Assembly (NCBI RefSeq): GCF_015160855.1
Contig: NZ_CP063373.1
Location: 310,001-374,000 of the forward strand
Length of the DNA stretch: 64,000 nucleotides
Direction: 5' to 3'
Source of the DNA: Streptomyces ferrugineus
Lineage (GTDB): Bacteria > Actinomycetota > Actinomycetes > Streptomycetales > Streptomycetaceae
Below are positions 52,685-60,175 of this stretch, in pieces. The position numbers and the translations under genes are program-made. Positions within the stretch are counted from its first letter, which is position 1; each line of letters starts with the position of its first letter. The notes under the pieces were generated by a model. The model had not been told where the DNA came from. It saw only the letters and a list, made by a program, of their open reading frames with translations, and made no database searches.

Positions 52685-54001
52685 CGGCCACCGGCTGATC
52701 TTCGAGGTGTCGAAGCCCGAAGGAGATCAGCACGATGACCGCACCTGACAGTCTGCCCCTGCACGCCCTTGCCGAGGACAACCTCGCCGCGGCGAGTCCC
52801 GATCTGCTGCGCGCGATGATCAAGACATTCGCCGACGCGCTCATGTCCGCGGAGGCAGACGCGCTCTGCAATGCCGAATACGGGCAGGTCAGCGACGAGA
52901 GAGTCAATCACCGCAACGGATATCGCTCGCGTGAGTGGGACACGAGGGCCGGCACCGTGGAACTCGCCATCCCCAAGCTCAGGAGCGGGAGTTACTTCCC
53001 GCACTGGCTTCTCGAACGACGTCGCCGGGCCGAACAGGCCCTCATCTCGGTGGTCGCCACCGCCTACCTGCTGGGGGTGTCCACCCGCCGTGTCGAGAAG
53101 CTCGCCGAGTCGCTCGGCGTCACCCAGCTGTCCAAGTCGCAGGTCTCAGCGATGGCCCGGCACCTCGACGAGCAGGTCGCCGCCTTCCGCAACCGGCCCC
53201 TGGACCAGGGCCCTTACGCGTTCGTCTGGGTCGATGCGCTGACCCAGAAGGTCCGCGAGGGCGGCCGGATCATCAGCGTCCACGCCCTGATCGCTGTCGG
53301 CGTCAACGCGGACGGTCACCGCGAGATCCTCGGCATCGATGTCGCCACCGCCGAGGACGGCGCCGGCTGGCTGGCCTTCCTGCGCTCGCTGATCGCTCGC
53401 GGCCTGTCCGGCGTCCAGCTGGTCATCTCCGACGCCCACGCCGGCCTGGTCGACGCCATCGGCGCGGTCCTGCCCGGCTCATCGTGGCAGCGATGCCGCA
53501 CGCATTACGCCCGCAACCTGCTCAGCCAGGTCCCGAAATCGGCCCAGCCCTGGGTGGCCACGCTGCTGCGGACCGTCTTCGAACAACCCGACACCGACGC
53601 CGTGAAGGCCCAGATGCAGCACGTCCTGGATGCGCTGGAGGCCAAGTTCCCCAAGGCCGCAGCCCACTTGGACACCGCCCAGCACGACCTGCTGGCCTTC
53701 ACCGCGTTCCCGCGGGAGATCTGGCGGCAGATCTGGTCGAACAACCCGCAGGAACGGCTGAACAAGGAGATCCGCCGCCGCACCGACGTGGTCGGCATCT
53801 TCCCTGACCGCAGCGCCGTCATCCGCCTGGTCGGCGCCGTGCTGGCCGAGCAGAACGACGAGTGGACCGAAGCCCGCCGCTACATGGGACTTGACCTGCT
53901 GGCCAAGGCCCGCCTCCACCCGATCGAGTCAGAAACCGACGAGACCGTCCTCCCGACCGAACTCACCGCATAGCTTCAAAACGAGATCACCGAGTGGCCG
54001 T
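52685..54001. mobile_element. IS256-family insertion sequence (inner terminal repeats)
   Basis: The transposase gene lies between imperfect inverted repeats: ACGGCCACCGGCTGATCT (52685-52702) and the complement of AGATCACCGAGTGGCCGT (53984-54001), matching at 14 of 18. The true ends probably extend a few bases outwards. No target duplication could be identified. It lies in the space between the HEPN gene and the right end of the element. Confidence 0.7.
52735..53973 (+). CDS. IS256-family transposase (mutator type)
   Basis: A 412-residue DDE transposase that appears intact: NHRNGYRSREWDTRAG N-terminal region, WVDALTQKV (first Asp), VISDAHAGLVDAIG (second Asp) and NPQERLNKEIRRR (Glu). The start MTAPDSLPLHALAED follows AAGGAG. 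Codon use is host-like. Confidence 0.93.
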   Translation: MTAPDSLPLHALAEDNLAAASPDLLRAMIKTFADALMSAEADALCNAEYGQVSDERVNHRNGYRSREWDTRAGTVELAIPKLRSGSYFPHWLLERRRRAEQALISVVATAYLLGVSTRRVEKLAESLGVTQLSKSQVSAMARHLDEQVAAFRNRPLDQGPYAFVWVDALTQKVREGGRIISVHALIAVGVNADGHREILGIDVATAEDGAGWLAFLRSLIARGLSGVQLVISDAHAGLVDAIGAVLPGSSWQRCRTHYARNLLSQVPKSAQPWVATLLRTVFEQPDTDAVKAQMQHVLDALEAKFPKAAAHLDTAQHDLLAFTAFPREIWRQIWSNNPQERLNKEIRRRTDVVGIFPDRSAVIRLVGAVLAEQNDEWTEARRYMGLDLLAKARLHPIESETDETVLPTELTA

Positions 54002-54075
54002 CGATACACCACTCCAGCGGACGTGACCTGTTGATGGGGTGTTCGAAACGTCAGCACAGGTGGCAGAAGCTCAAG

Positions 54076-54219
54076 ATGATCGTTCTGCGCACCAAGGTCG
54101 GGAACGTGAGTCGCTCCGTGTTTCCGACAGCCAAAGAGAAGTTCAATGGTGCTCTCGCCGTAGGAGGGCTGCTGTCGGCTGTCGCCGCAGTGATCGTTCC
54201 CGCTGTGACTGGCGGCTGA
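54076..54219 (+). CDS. Possible small membrane peptide near the right end
   Basis: A 47-residue frame MIVLRTKVGNVSRSVFP ending in a hydrophobic helix (GALAVGGLLSAVAAVIVPAV). No Shine-Dalgarno sequence, no homologue known. It ends directly before the right arm-type repeats. Confidence 0.3.
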   Translation: MIVLRTKVGNVSRSVFPTAKEKFNGALAVGGLLSAVAAVIVPAVTGG

Positions 54220-54221
54220 GC

Positions 54222-54258
54222 GGGCACGATCGCGCGTCTGGGGCACGTAGAGGGCACG
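54222..54258 (+). repeat. Right set of GGGCACG arm-type repeats
   Basis: GGGCACG begins at 54222, 54241 and 54252. The last two are 11 bases apart as in the left set. The array is 82 bases inside the right attachment site, and in the same orientation as the left set. Confidence 0.7.
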
Positions 54259-54339
54259 ACAAGCACGGCTGCGACTGCGGCGGCCTGCTTTCGCCGCTCT
54301 GACCTGCGTGGGAGCGGAGATCTCGCCCGACTCCCGAAA

Positions 54340-54398
54340 GGTCTTGAAAACCGTCGTGGCAGCGATGTCACCGTGGGTTCAAATCCCACACCCACCGC
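54340..54398 (+). repeat. Right attachment site (tRNA-Ser 3' end remnant)
   Basis: The 59-base copy identical to 42904-42962, lacking the 5' half of the tRNA. It is not a functional tRNA gene. It marks the right border of the 11.4-kb element. Confidence 0.93.
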
Positions 54399-54426
54399 CA
54401 CAGGTCAGCGTAGGACCGGGTCAGAA

Positions 54427-54451
54427 GGGGTGCCCCTCACGAGGGCACCCC
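54427..54451. terminator. Terminator hairpin after the attachment site
   Basis: GGGGTGCCC (54427-54435) and GGGCACCCC (54443-54451) form a nine-base stem. It probably was the terminator of the tRNA-Ser gene before insertion moved it here, since it lies 29 bases after the tRNA remnant. Confidence 0.65.
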
Positions 54452-54481
54452 TTCAGCCGGTTTTGGAAACTCTGAGGGTGA

Positions 54482-54513
54482 AGGGCTGATCCCGTTCAAA
54501 TGGGATCAGCCCT
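54482..54513. terminator. Strong terminator hairpin between convergent genes
   Basis: AGGGCTGATCCC (54482-54493) and GGGATCAGCCCT (54502-54513) form a perfect 12-base stem around eight bases. It ends the minus-strand small gene that stops at 54518. Confidence 0.8.
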
Positions 54514-54517
54514 CGAC

Positions 54518-54712
54518 TTACTCCGGGATTCCGAGAATGCGGCGTCCCCACCTCTGGAAGCACCGGATGGCAGATGCCGTCTGCTTGCGGGCAGCAGCCC
54601 ACCAGCCACTGACGTGGTCGCGCCACCAGGTGGCAGACACACTGACTATCGGCGCCGTGATGAACACCAAGAAGGCGAGCAGGAGCAACCGCTCCCATGG
54701 TGAGTGGAACAC
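54518..54712 (-). CDS. Small membrane protein
   Basis: A 64-residue protein with one hydrophobic segment (LLLLAFLVFITAPIVSVSA) followed by a Trp/Arg-rich amphipathic tail. GTG start has GAGGAG six bases ahead. It lies 80 bases downstream of the hypothetical gene on the same strand and just before the terminator. Function unknown. Confidence 0.55.
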   Translation of the reverse strand: MFHSPWERLLLLAFLVFITAPIVSVSATWWRDHVSGWWAAARKQTASAIRCFQRWGRRILGIPE

Positions 54713-54792
54713 CAGGTCTCCTCACGACCTTGGCCCAGCGCGTACCGCAGTACCGCTTGATGCCCCTCCCAAGAGGCGTACGACAGTGCGCG

Positions 54793-55557
54793 CTAGGACG
54801 CCAAAGAAAAGCGGGAGAGTAGGAGCTGCGGTGCCCGCGGAACACGGGTGCCCTGGAGCCGCGCTACAGCACAAGGCGCTACGTACGCCGGCTGAGGCGG
54901 AGGCGCGGCAAGCCGTACCGGCATCGCGCGCAAGAGATCGAGGAGGAGCTCGACCAATTGCTCCAGCAGCTGCAAGATCGAAGTCACGGCTTGCTGCAGA
55001 GCCGACCAGTCTCGTGGCTCGAAGACCCGATCGGGGGGAGGTGCGGCGGCCCGGAAGGTGGCGAGTCTGTCGGGTTCAGGTCGTGTGGTTTGGCGTGCGT
55101 GTTCGCCAACGAGCCCGGACGCGGCTTTCAGAGCGTCTCGGAGCAGGGCTTCGACATCCAGCAGAAGCTTCTGCTCACGCGCCCACTCTTGGCGGAAGAC
55201 GACGTCAAGTGAAAGCAACGGGCCCATGGTCAAGTCGCCGTACGACGGTTCTGGTCTCCAGCGCCGAGGGAAGAATGCCCTGCGCTTCGGACGCCAGCGG
55301 GTATGACGACTGACAGCCTCAGATGGCTTTGCAAGTAGCTCTGCCATGAATTTCGCCATTGACCTGTGCGCATGCTCCTTGGTGTCACCGTCGCAGCACC
55401 CGCAGGTCTGTGGACCTACGGGGAGCACGAAAGGGGTGACCGGGAAGCGCATGGTGGCAATGTAGCGCAGCCATCGAAGGGCTGGACCCAGTCCATTGGG
55501 TGACTTCGGTACGGTCAAAGTGACGGGCGCGACAGCCCACGCCTTCGACCGAGCCAA
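54793..55557 (-). CDS. Hypothetical protein with CGCCDGDT motif
   Basis: A frame of up to 254 residues from a TTG at 55557; the ATG at 55452 (MRFPVTPFVLPV) would give 219. It includes PQTCGCCDGDT, a helical Leu-rich C-terminal half (LLEQLVELLLDLLRAM), and Arg-rich stretches. It lies just outside the right attachment site. No family assignment; the start is uncertain. Confidence 0.5.
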   Translation of the reverse strand: MARSKAWAVAPVTLTVPKSPNGLGPALRWLRYIATMRFPVTPFVLPVGPQTCGCCDGDTKEHAHRSMAKFMAELLAKPSEAVSRHTRWRPKRRAFFPRRWRPEPSYGDLTMGPLLSLDVVFRQEWAREQKLLLDVEALLRDALKAASGLVGEHARQTTRPEPDRLATFRAAAPPPDRVFEPRDWSALQQAVTSILQLLEQLVELLLDLLRAMPVRLAAPPPQPAYVAPCAVARLQGTRVPRAPQLLLSRFSLAS

Positions 55558-55625
55558 GGCGCGCGCGGCCCGTCTGAGTAGCTGTGCTCATGCGCGGTCC
55601 CCGCCCCGGCGGCATGCTGAGCGCC

Positions 55626-55934
55626 ATGCAGGGAAGTGAGCCGTCGATCGGTCGGCAGGTCGGGGTCAGTGTGGCGCTTCTTGTCATCGACCTGATGGTC
55701 ATCGCCTGGTTGGTGTTCATCCGTTACGGGATGACCGGCTGGGCCGACAGCTACGACAGCGTCAATCCGCCCAGCGCGCCCAAGGAGGCGTTGCGGGGAA
55801 TGTGGCTGCTGGTCGGGGGCGCGGTCGTCACGGGTGGTGGTCTCCTCGGCCTGGGATGGCGCGTCCCGGGTGTCGTGCAGATCGTCGTCCTGGGAGCCGG
55901 AGCGGGGCTACTGGCCTTCTACGCCGGCCGTTGA
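55626..55934 (+). CDS. Small integral membrane protein
   Basis: A 102-residue protein with three hydrophobic segments (VGVSVALLVIDLMVIAWLVF; LLVGGAVVTGGGLLGLGW; VVQIVVLGAGAGLLAF). The start MQGSEPSIG at 55626 is preferred; upstream ATG or GTG codons are also possible. It overlaps the end of the convergent DinB gene. Appears conserved in streptomycetes; function unknown. Confidence 0.65.
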   Translation: MQGSEPSIGRQVGVSVALLVIDLMVIAWLVFIRYGMTGWADSYDSVNPPSAPKEALRGMWLLVGGAVVTGGGLLGLGWRVPGVVQIVVLGAGAGLLAFYAGR

Positions 55935-56447
55935 ATCCCGCAGTAGCCGCAACTGCCCGATCTCCGCCACGTTCTTCATCAGCTCGGCGTTCACCCAGCC
56001 GATCATGTGCGCCACGGTGTACTGCGGGTCCTCCGTCCAGGGAAACGACGCGCCGGCCTCCAGGTCGCTCTCGTCGAGCCCGTCCAGCGCCGCGAGCCAC
56101 TCGGCGCCCAGCTCACGCAGCCATGTGACGGTCGCCGCCCCCTCGCCGGGCCAGGTGACCTCGGTCCGCTCCCGGGGCGGGCGGCCCCGCAGATGGTCCG
56201 TGGCCACGCCCCACCACCAGCCGATGTGCCAGCTCAACCAGGCGATGGTCGGGACCGGGACGGGGTCCGGCTCGGTCTCGGCCCAGTCCGGCACCCAGGT
56301 GCCGTCGGCGCCCCGGTGCACCGTCCAGCAGTACGGTCCCGGCTCCCACAGGAAGTGCTCGGGCCGGAGCCGATCGAGGTGGTACTCGAACAGCGCCCAC
56401 GTCAGGTCGAACTGCCGGCGCAGCAGGTCACGTCGGGAATCGCTCAC
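55908..56447 (-). CDS. DinB-superfamily protein
   Basis: A 179-residue four-helix bundle protein of the DinB/YfiT type, with metal-binding-site-like His residues (LSWHIGWWWG; TVAHMIGW). Such proteins are thiol-dependent S-transferases or hydrolases (mycothiol in actinobacteria). The partner substrate is unknown. Confidence 0.82.
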   Translation of the reverse strand: MSDSRRDLLRRQFDLTWALFEYHLDRLRPEHFLWEPGPYCWTVHRGADGTWVPDWAETEPDPVPVPTIAWLSWHIGWWWGVATDHLRGRPPRERTEVTWPGEGAATVTWLRELGAEWLAALDGLDESDLEAGASFPWTEDPQYTVAHMIGWVNAELMKNVAEIGQLRLLRDSTAGVEGQ

Positions 56448-56499
56448 GGGCCGACCCTGGCATACGGCATCCCCTTGCCGGCAAGCCGATTTCCCGGAC

Positions 56500-56750
56500 G
56501 TGGCCGCCCCCGGCGGGAGCCGCTCGGTGCTCAGGGTCCCGCGTCAGCCGTCTCCCCGGCGGGAGCCGCTCGGGGCGGCACGGTCCCGCGTCAGCCGTCT
56601 CCCCGGCGGGAGTCGCTCGGTTGCTCACGGTCCCGCGCCAGCCCTCTCCCCGCCCCAAGCCGCTCGGTGCTCACAGTCCCGCCCCAGCCCCTCCCCGCCC
56701 GCCCCAAGCCGCTCAGAGCTCACAGTCCCTTGCCAGCCCCTCCCAATCGA
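56500..56750. repeat. 46-49 bp minisatellite
   Basis: Five diverging units containing (G)CCGCTCGG at about 56520, 56566, 56613, 56660 and 56709, so periods 46, 47, 47 and 49. The unit carries CCGGCGGGAGCCGCTCGG followed by CAGGGTCCCGCGTCAGCCG-like bases. It separates the DinB gene from the next minus-strand gene, into whose 3' end the last unit may run. Confidence 0.8.
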
Positions 56751-57171
56751 TCTCCCGCAGCGCGTCCTCCGCGTCACAGCCGGACGGCACATGCGTGGTC
56801 GGCTGGAACCAGATGATCGTCAGGGCGGAGCGGTGCAGGACCGGATCGTGCGCGCGGTCGAGGGCCGCGGAGCGGAACACCCCCACGCAGGCCACGGCCG
56901 GCAGCACCTCGACCGGCCCGAACGCGCCCGCGTACTGGTCGGGATACTCCCGCGGCGGCGGCACGAGGTGCACCGGCACGGAGGGGTGGTCCCCCTCCGC
57001 CGTGCGGACCAGGCTCCTGATCGTCATGTCGTTGACCACCTTGCAGGGGTAGCCCTCCAGCATCCCGCCGTACGTCGAGGAGAACCGCAGCTCGGAGAGG
57101 TCGAGCGAGCGGCCGGACGTGAGGACGACGCGTGTCAGCGACATGGTCGGCGCTTTGGGGCGGTGGTGCAT
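56713..57171 (-). CDS. Conserved hypothetical protein
   Basis: A 152-residue protein starting MHHRPKAPTMSLTRVVLTSG (57171, with GGGAG ahead). Composition suggests a small alpha/beta domain; YPCKVVNDMTI and HLVPPPREYPDQYAG are the clearest blocks. No family motif. The 3' end touches the minisatellite. It lies downstream of the primase-polymerase gene on the same strand, 50 bases away. Confidence 0.65.
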   Translation of the reverse strand: MHHRPKAPTMSLTRVVLTSGRSLDLSELRFSSTYGGMLEGYPCKVVNDMTIRSLVRTAEGDHPSVPVHLVPPPREYPDQYAGAFGPVEVLPAVACVGVFRSAALDRAHDPVLHRSALTIIWFQPTTHVPSGCDAEDALREIDWEGLARDCEL

Positions 57172-57221
57172 CGAGCTCCCGTGAATTTCCGGGCCGTTCA
57201 GTAGCCCGACTGCTGACTTCC

Positions 57222-58088
57222 TCAGGGCCGGTGCCCCGTCATCCGCGCCGCCGACGCGATCGTCGCGCGGGCCTCGCGTTCGGTCAGGCCGGTGTTGAGG
57301 GCCGCCTCGACGAGGGGGTCGACGAGGGCGGGGCCGATGCCGTCCTCGTAGGCCCGGCAGGCCGCCCAGAACAGGCGGGTGTTGCGCTGGCCCTCGTGGG
57401 CGGCGAGCACGAACTGGACGAGTCCCTGGCCGTGGCCGCCGGTCGACGGGGGCGCGGGGTGGTGGGCACGGGGTGGGGGGAGCAGGAGGCGCAGGAGGGC
57501 GCGCGGGCAGGGCGCGGGGCCGATGTGGGCCGTGCCGGGGGCGGTGCTGTAGACGCCGTGGTCGGTGCGGGAGCCGGGGCCTACGAGATAGCCGCCGGCG
57601 CCGCGGATGTCGATGCCGGGCGCGAGTCGGCCCGCCGAGTTGGGGACGACGATGTCGGCCGGGCCGGTCAGCCACACGTGGCGGCCGCCGCTCGGGGTCA
57701 GTACGACGACCGTGGGCGGAATCGTGAACAGGTGGCGCAGCGCCAGTTCGCGCAGGGCGGCGGAGGAGTCCGTATCGGATTTGGTGTCGAGGTCGATGCC
57801 GATCAGGTGGTGCGGGGGCAGTCCGCACGCGATGCCGTAGCCGGTCGCCCAGGGGGCGGCCGCGAAGAGTTCGCGGATGCGGGCGGGGTCGGAGGAGGCG
57901 TCGTAGACGCCGTGCCCGGAGCGGCCGCACTCGCCGTGGCAGGGCGCGGGGTCGGGGTCGTCGCGGTGCGGGGAGCGCAGGGCCGGGAGCTTCGTCCGGG
58001 ACAGGGGGATGACGGCCAGTCCGCGTTCGGCGGCTGACAGGGCGTGTGCGAGGGCCAGCGTCGTGGCCTGCCGGTCGGTGGTGGCCAT
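57222..58088 (-). CDS. Bifunctional DNA primase/polymerase (AEP) domain protein
   Basis: A 288-residue prim-pol protein. It has a CHGECGRSGHG-like zinc-binding stretch, the catalytic acid pair in HLIGIDLDTKS (about 90-105), and SGGRHVWLTGP. The active site appears intact, unlike the homologue at 34734. Such proteins occur in Streptomyces chromosomes and elements. Role in replication or repair is not known. Confidence 0.85.
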   Translation of the reverse strand: MATTDRQATTLALAHALSAAERGLAVIPLSRTKLPALRSPHRDDPDPAPCHGECGRSGHGVYDASSDPARIRELFAAAPWATGYGIACGLPPHHLIGIDLDTKSDTDSSAALRELALRHLFTIPPTVVVLTPSGGRHVWLTGPADIVVPNSAGRLAPGIDIRGAGGYLVGPGSRTDHGVYSTAPGTAHIGPAPCPRALLRLLLPPPRAHHPAPPSTGGHGQGLVQFVLAAHEGQRNTRLFWAACRAYEDGIGPALVDPLVEAALNTGLTEREARATIASAARMTGHRP

Positions 58089-58463
58089 GCCTCCATGTTC
58101 GTACGGATGTTCGAAAAAGGAAAGAGGAATTGGCCTCGACCCGCCGCCGACGCGCCGGTCGACGCAGATTGGCCGGAAGCGTGCCGGAACATTTCCTTCC
58201 TTGTGCCGCTTGGGGTGGGGGTGTCCGGACTGCCTGGCATGGGGGTCAGAAGTGGCGAAAGGGGTTTATCGACTTGTCATCACGCTTGAGGGCGAATCGG
58301 GGCTTCCGGGGTGGTTCGCCGGGGATTCGGTGGGCAACTCTGATCTCGCGACGTCGTGAACGACTCCGGGGCGGACGGCCAACTGCCTTGGAACATGCCG
58401 TACTTCATGCACCGCCAATGCGTCCGGCGGGGAGCCTGGGCGCACCTGTTCTGGAGGAACAAC
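58089..58463. other. Intergenic region, divergent promoters, no gene
   Basis: The 375-base gap between the prim-pol gene and the small secreted protein contains ATGTTCG twice (about 58095 and 58107) near the prim-pol start, and otherwise no recognised gene or RNA. Confidence 0.45.
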
Positions 58464-58790
58464 ATGGCAAGCATCCGTACCGCCCGCGTCATCGCAGCCG
58501 TCTCCGCCCTTCCGCTCGCCGTCGCCCTCTTCTCCGGCGTCGCGACGGCGGACAACGGCGCCATCGCGGACGACGGATCCAGCGCGGCTGTCACCAACGC
58601 CGCTCAGGGCCTCATCGGCAGCGGGGTCGGCGGCGACAACTGGGGCAACTCGTCCACGACCCAGCAGCAGGCGACCGGCTCCGGTGCCTCGAACCAGAGC
58701 AACACCGCCCAGGTCAACGGTTCCGCCTTCACGTCGGTCAACCAGGGCAACGACAACACGTCGGTCAACTTCACTCCGCTCTGGTGGTGA
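58464..58790 (+). CDS. Small secreted Gln/Asn/Ser-rich protein, curlin-like spacing
   Basis: A 108-residue protein. A signal peptide (about 1-29; ALPLAVALFSGVATA) is followed by a mature part with repeated N/Q/G-S-N patterns (QQQATGSGASNQSNTAQVNG, SVNQGNDNTSVN) reminiscent of curlin repeats, ending in TPLWW. ATG with TGGAGGAA six bases ahead. No chaplin Cys pair. A surface or amyloid-forming role is inferred only from composition. Confidence 0.75.
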   Translation: MASIRTARVIAAVSALPLAVALFSGVATADNGAIADDGSSAAVTNAAQGLIGSGVGGDNWGNSSTTQQQATGSGASNQSNTAQVNGSAFTSVNQGNDNTSVNFTPLWW

Positions 58791-58866
58791 GCTGAGGGGG
58801 TCGGTGCCCAGGTGCTCAGGCATCGGCCCCCTCGGAACTGTGGGTGTGCTGTGGGGTGTAACGCGT

Positions 58867-58906
58867 CTGCGCGGCGGTACTTCGGTGCCGCCGCGCAGGC
58901 GTTTTT
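58867..58906 (+). terminator. Intrinsic terminator with UUCG tetraloop
   Basis: A 14-base stem from CTGCGCGGCGG (58867) through a C-TTCG-G loop to CCGCCGCGCAG (58888-58898), then GCG and TTTTT (58902-58906). This is a textbook hairpin plus T run, ending the small secreted protein gene. Confidence 0.9.
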
Positions 58907-58913
58907 GTCGGTC

Positions 58914-58946
58914 TTGACAGTGGTTCGTATCTGACGGACAGTCAGA
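58914..58946 (+). promoter_or_regulatory. Promoter and TetR-type operator of the chsH2-like operon
   Basis: A perfect -35 TTGACA (58914-58919) and, 17 bases on, a -10-like GACAGT. The inverted repeat TCTGAC-GGACA-GTCAGA (58930-58946) overlaps the -10, a good repressor site. Confidence 0.55.
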
Positions 58947-59131
58947 AACCCAAAAACCCTCGGTGGTGCCTCGCCTCGTGTCACGAGCCTCGCCTCGTGA
59001 CACATCGTGGAGCCTCGTGGACGTTGCCGCGAAGAAAGTGGGAACCGGATCGGCGGTCGCGGTGTACCAGAAGTGTCAGTGCGATGCGCGATGCGCGATG
59101 CGCGGTGGGCGATGCGGACGAGGGGGCGACG

Positions 59132-60175
59132 GTGAGCTACGGGCCGGGGGTGAGCCACGAGGTGGCGGTGGACGAGGAGTTCGAGAAGCGGCTGAAGGCC
59201 TACGAGGGCCGGCCCGCCGCGGTGGCGCGCGCGGGCAAGGACCCGGTCAACGCACCCATGATCCGGCACTGGTGTGAGGCGATGGGCGACACCAACCCGG
59301 CGTACGCGGGCCGGGACGCCATCGCGCCGCCCACCATGCTCCAGGTGTGGACCATGGGCGGCCTCTCCGGCCATACGGGGCGCGCGCACGCCTACGACGA
59401 GCTGCTCGGCCTGCTCGACGAGGCGGGCTACACCTCGGTGGTCGCCACGGACTGCGAGCAGGAGTATCTACGGCCCCTGCGGCCCGGGGACGAGATCACC
59501 TTCGACTCGGTCATCGAGTCGGTGTCGGAGCAGAAGACGACGAAGCTGGGCACCGGGCACTTCGTCACCACCCGCATGGACCTCCGCGTCGGCCCCGACC
59601 TCGCGGGCACCCACCGCTTCCGCATCCTCAAGTACACGCCGATACGGCGCACAGAGCGGACGGAAGAGCCCCCGCAGGGCCGGCAGCAGAGGCCGTCGCA
59701 GCCGGAGCAGGAGGCGAAGTCGTCGCAGTCGGCCCCGCGACACAAGCCCGCTCGCCCCCGCCCCGTCGTCAACCGGGACAACGCCGGCTTCTGGGAGGGC
59801 GTCCGGCGGCGCAGGCTGCTCATCCAGCGCTGTACCGACTGCGGCGGCCTGCGTCACCCCTGGCTGCCGGGCTGCAACGCCTGCGGGGGCATGGACTGGG
59901 ACACGGTCGAAGCGGGCGGCGAGGGGACGGTCTATTCATACGTCGTCATGCACCACCCGCCCTTCCCGGCCTTCGACCCTCCCTACGCCGTCGGCCTGAT
60001 CGAGCTGGCCGAGGGCGTGCGGATGATCGGCAATGTGCTGGGGGTGCCGTGCGACAAGGTGCGGATAGGGCTGCCGGTACGGCTCGAATTCCAGGAGTAC
60101 GACGAGGAGTTGGTGCTGCCGGTCTGGCGCGCCCAAGACGGGACCGCTCAGGAGGGGACGTATGAACACCGGTGA
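59132..60175 (+). CDS. chsH2: ChsH2-like MaoC hydratase with DUF35 OB/zinc domain
   Basis: A 347-residue protein. An N-terminal MaoC-like hot-dog domain (about 5-180) is followed by a C-terminal DUF35 domain with zinc ribbon CTDCGG...CNACGG (about 240-265) and OB fold. It matches ChsH2 of mycobacteria, whose MaoC part pairs with ChsH1 as a hydratase and whose DUF35 part binds the aldolase Ltp2. GTG at 59132 follows GAGGGGG. It is the first gene of the operon. Confidence 0.88.
   Translation: MSYGPGVSHEVAVDEEFEKRLKAYEGRPAAVARAGKDPVNAPMIRHWCEAMGDTNPAYAGRDAIAPPTMLQVWTMGGLSGHTGRAHAYDELLGLLDEAGYTSVVATDCEQEYLRPLRPGDEITFDSVIESVSEQKTTKLGTGHFVTTRMDLRVGPDLAGTHRFRILKYTPIRRTERTEEPPQGRQQRPSQPEQEAKSSQSAPRHKPARPRPVVNRDNAGFWEGVRRRRLLIQRCTDCGGLRHPWLPGCNACGGMDWDTVEAGGEGTVYSYVVMHHPPFPAFDPPYAVGLIELAEGVRMIGNVLGVPCDKVRIGLPVRLEFQEYDEELVLPVWRAQDGTAQEGTYEHR

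Larger units (their letters stand above)
42963..54339. mobile_element. Integrated element at tRNA-Ser, without visible integrase
   Basis: An 11.4-kb segment between direct repeats of the tRNA-Ser 3' end. It has GntR regulators and a row of small genes typical of actinomycete integrative elements, two low-GC cassettes (about 46200-47900 and 49500-52550), and an IS256-family copy. No integrase, excisionase, RepSA or FtsK-like transfer gene is seen. It is therefore a decayed or a cis-mobilizable element. The left part is GC-rich like the host and the middle is visibly AT-richer. Confidence 0.85.

Noticed and set aside
54340..54398. Second tRNA-Ser gene
   Set aside because: Only the 3' 58 bases of the tRNA are present; the acceptor 5' strand and D arm are missing. 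It is the right attachment site.
54453..54845. A 130-residue minus-strand frame overlapping the small membrane gene
   Set aside because: Its codon pattern is poor and it runs through a strong terminator hairpin; the overlapping 64-residue frame has a proper Shine-Dalgarno site and a membrane helix.
58095..58113. SOS (LexA) box near the prim-pol start
   Set aside because: The two ATGTTCG copies are direct repeats, not the inverted GAAC-n4-GTTC arrangement expected of actinobacterial LexA sites.
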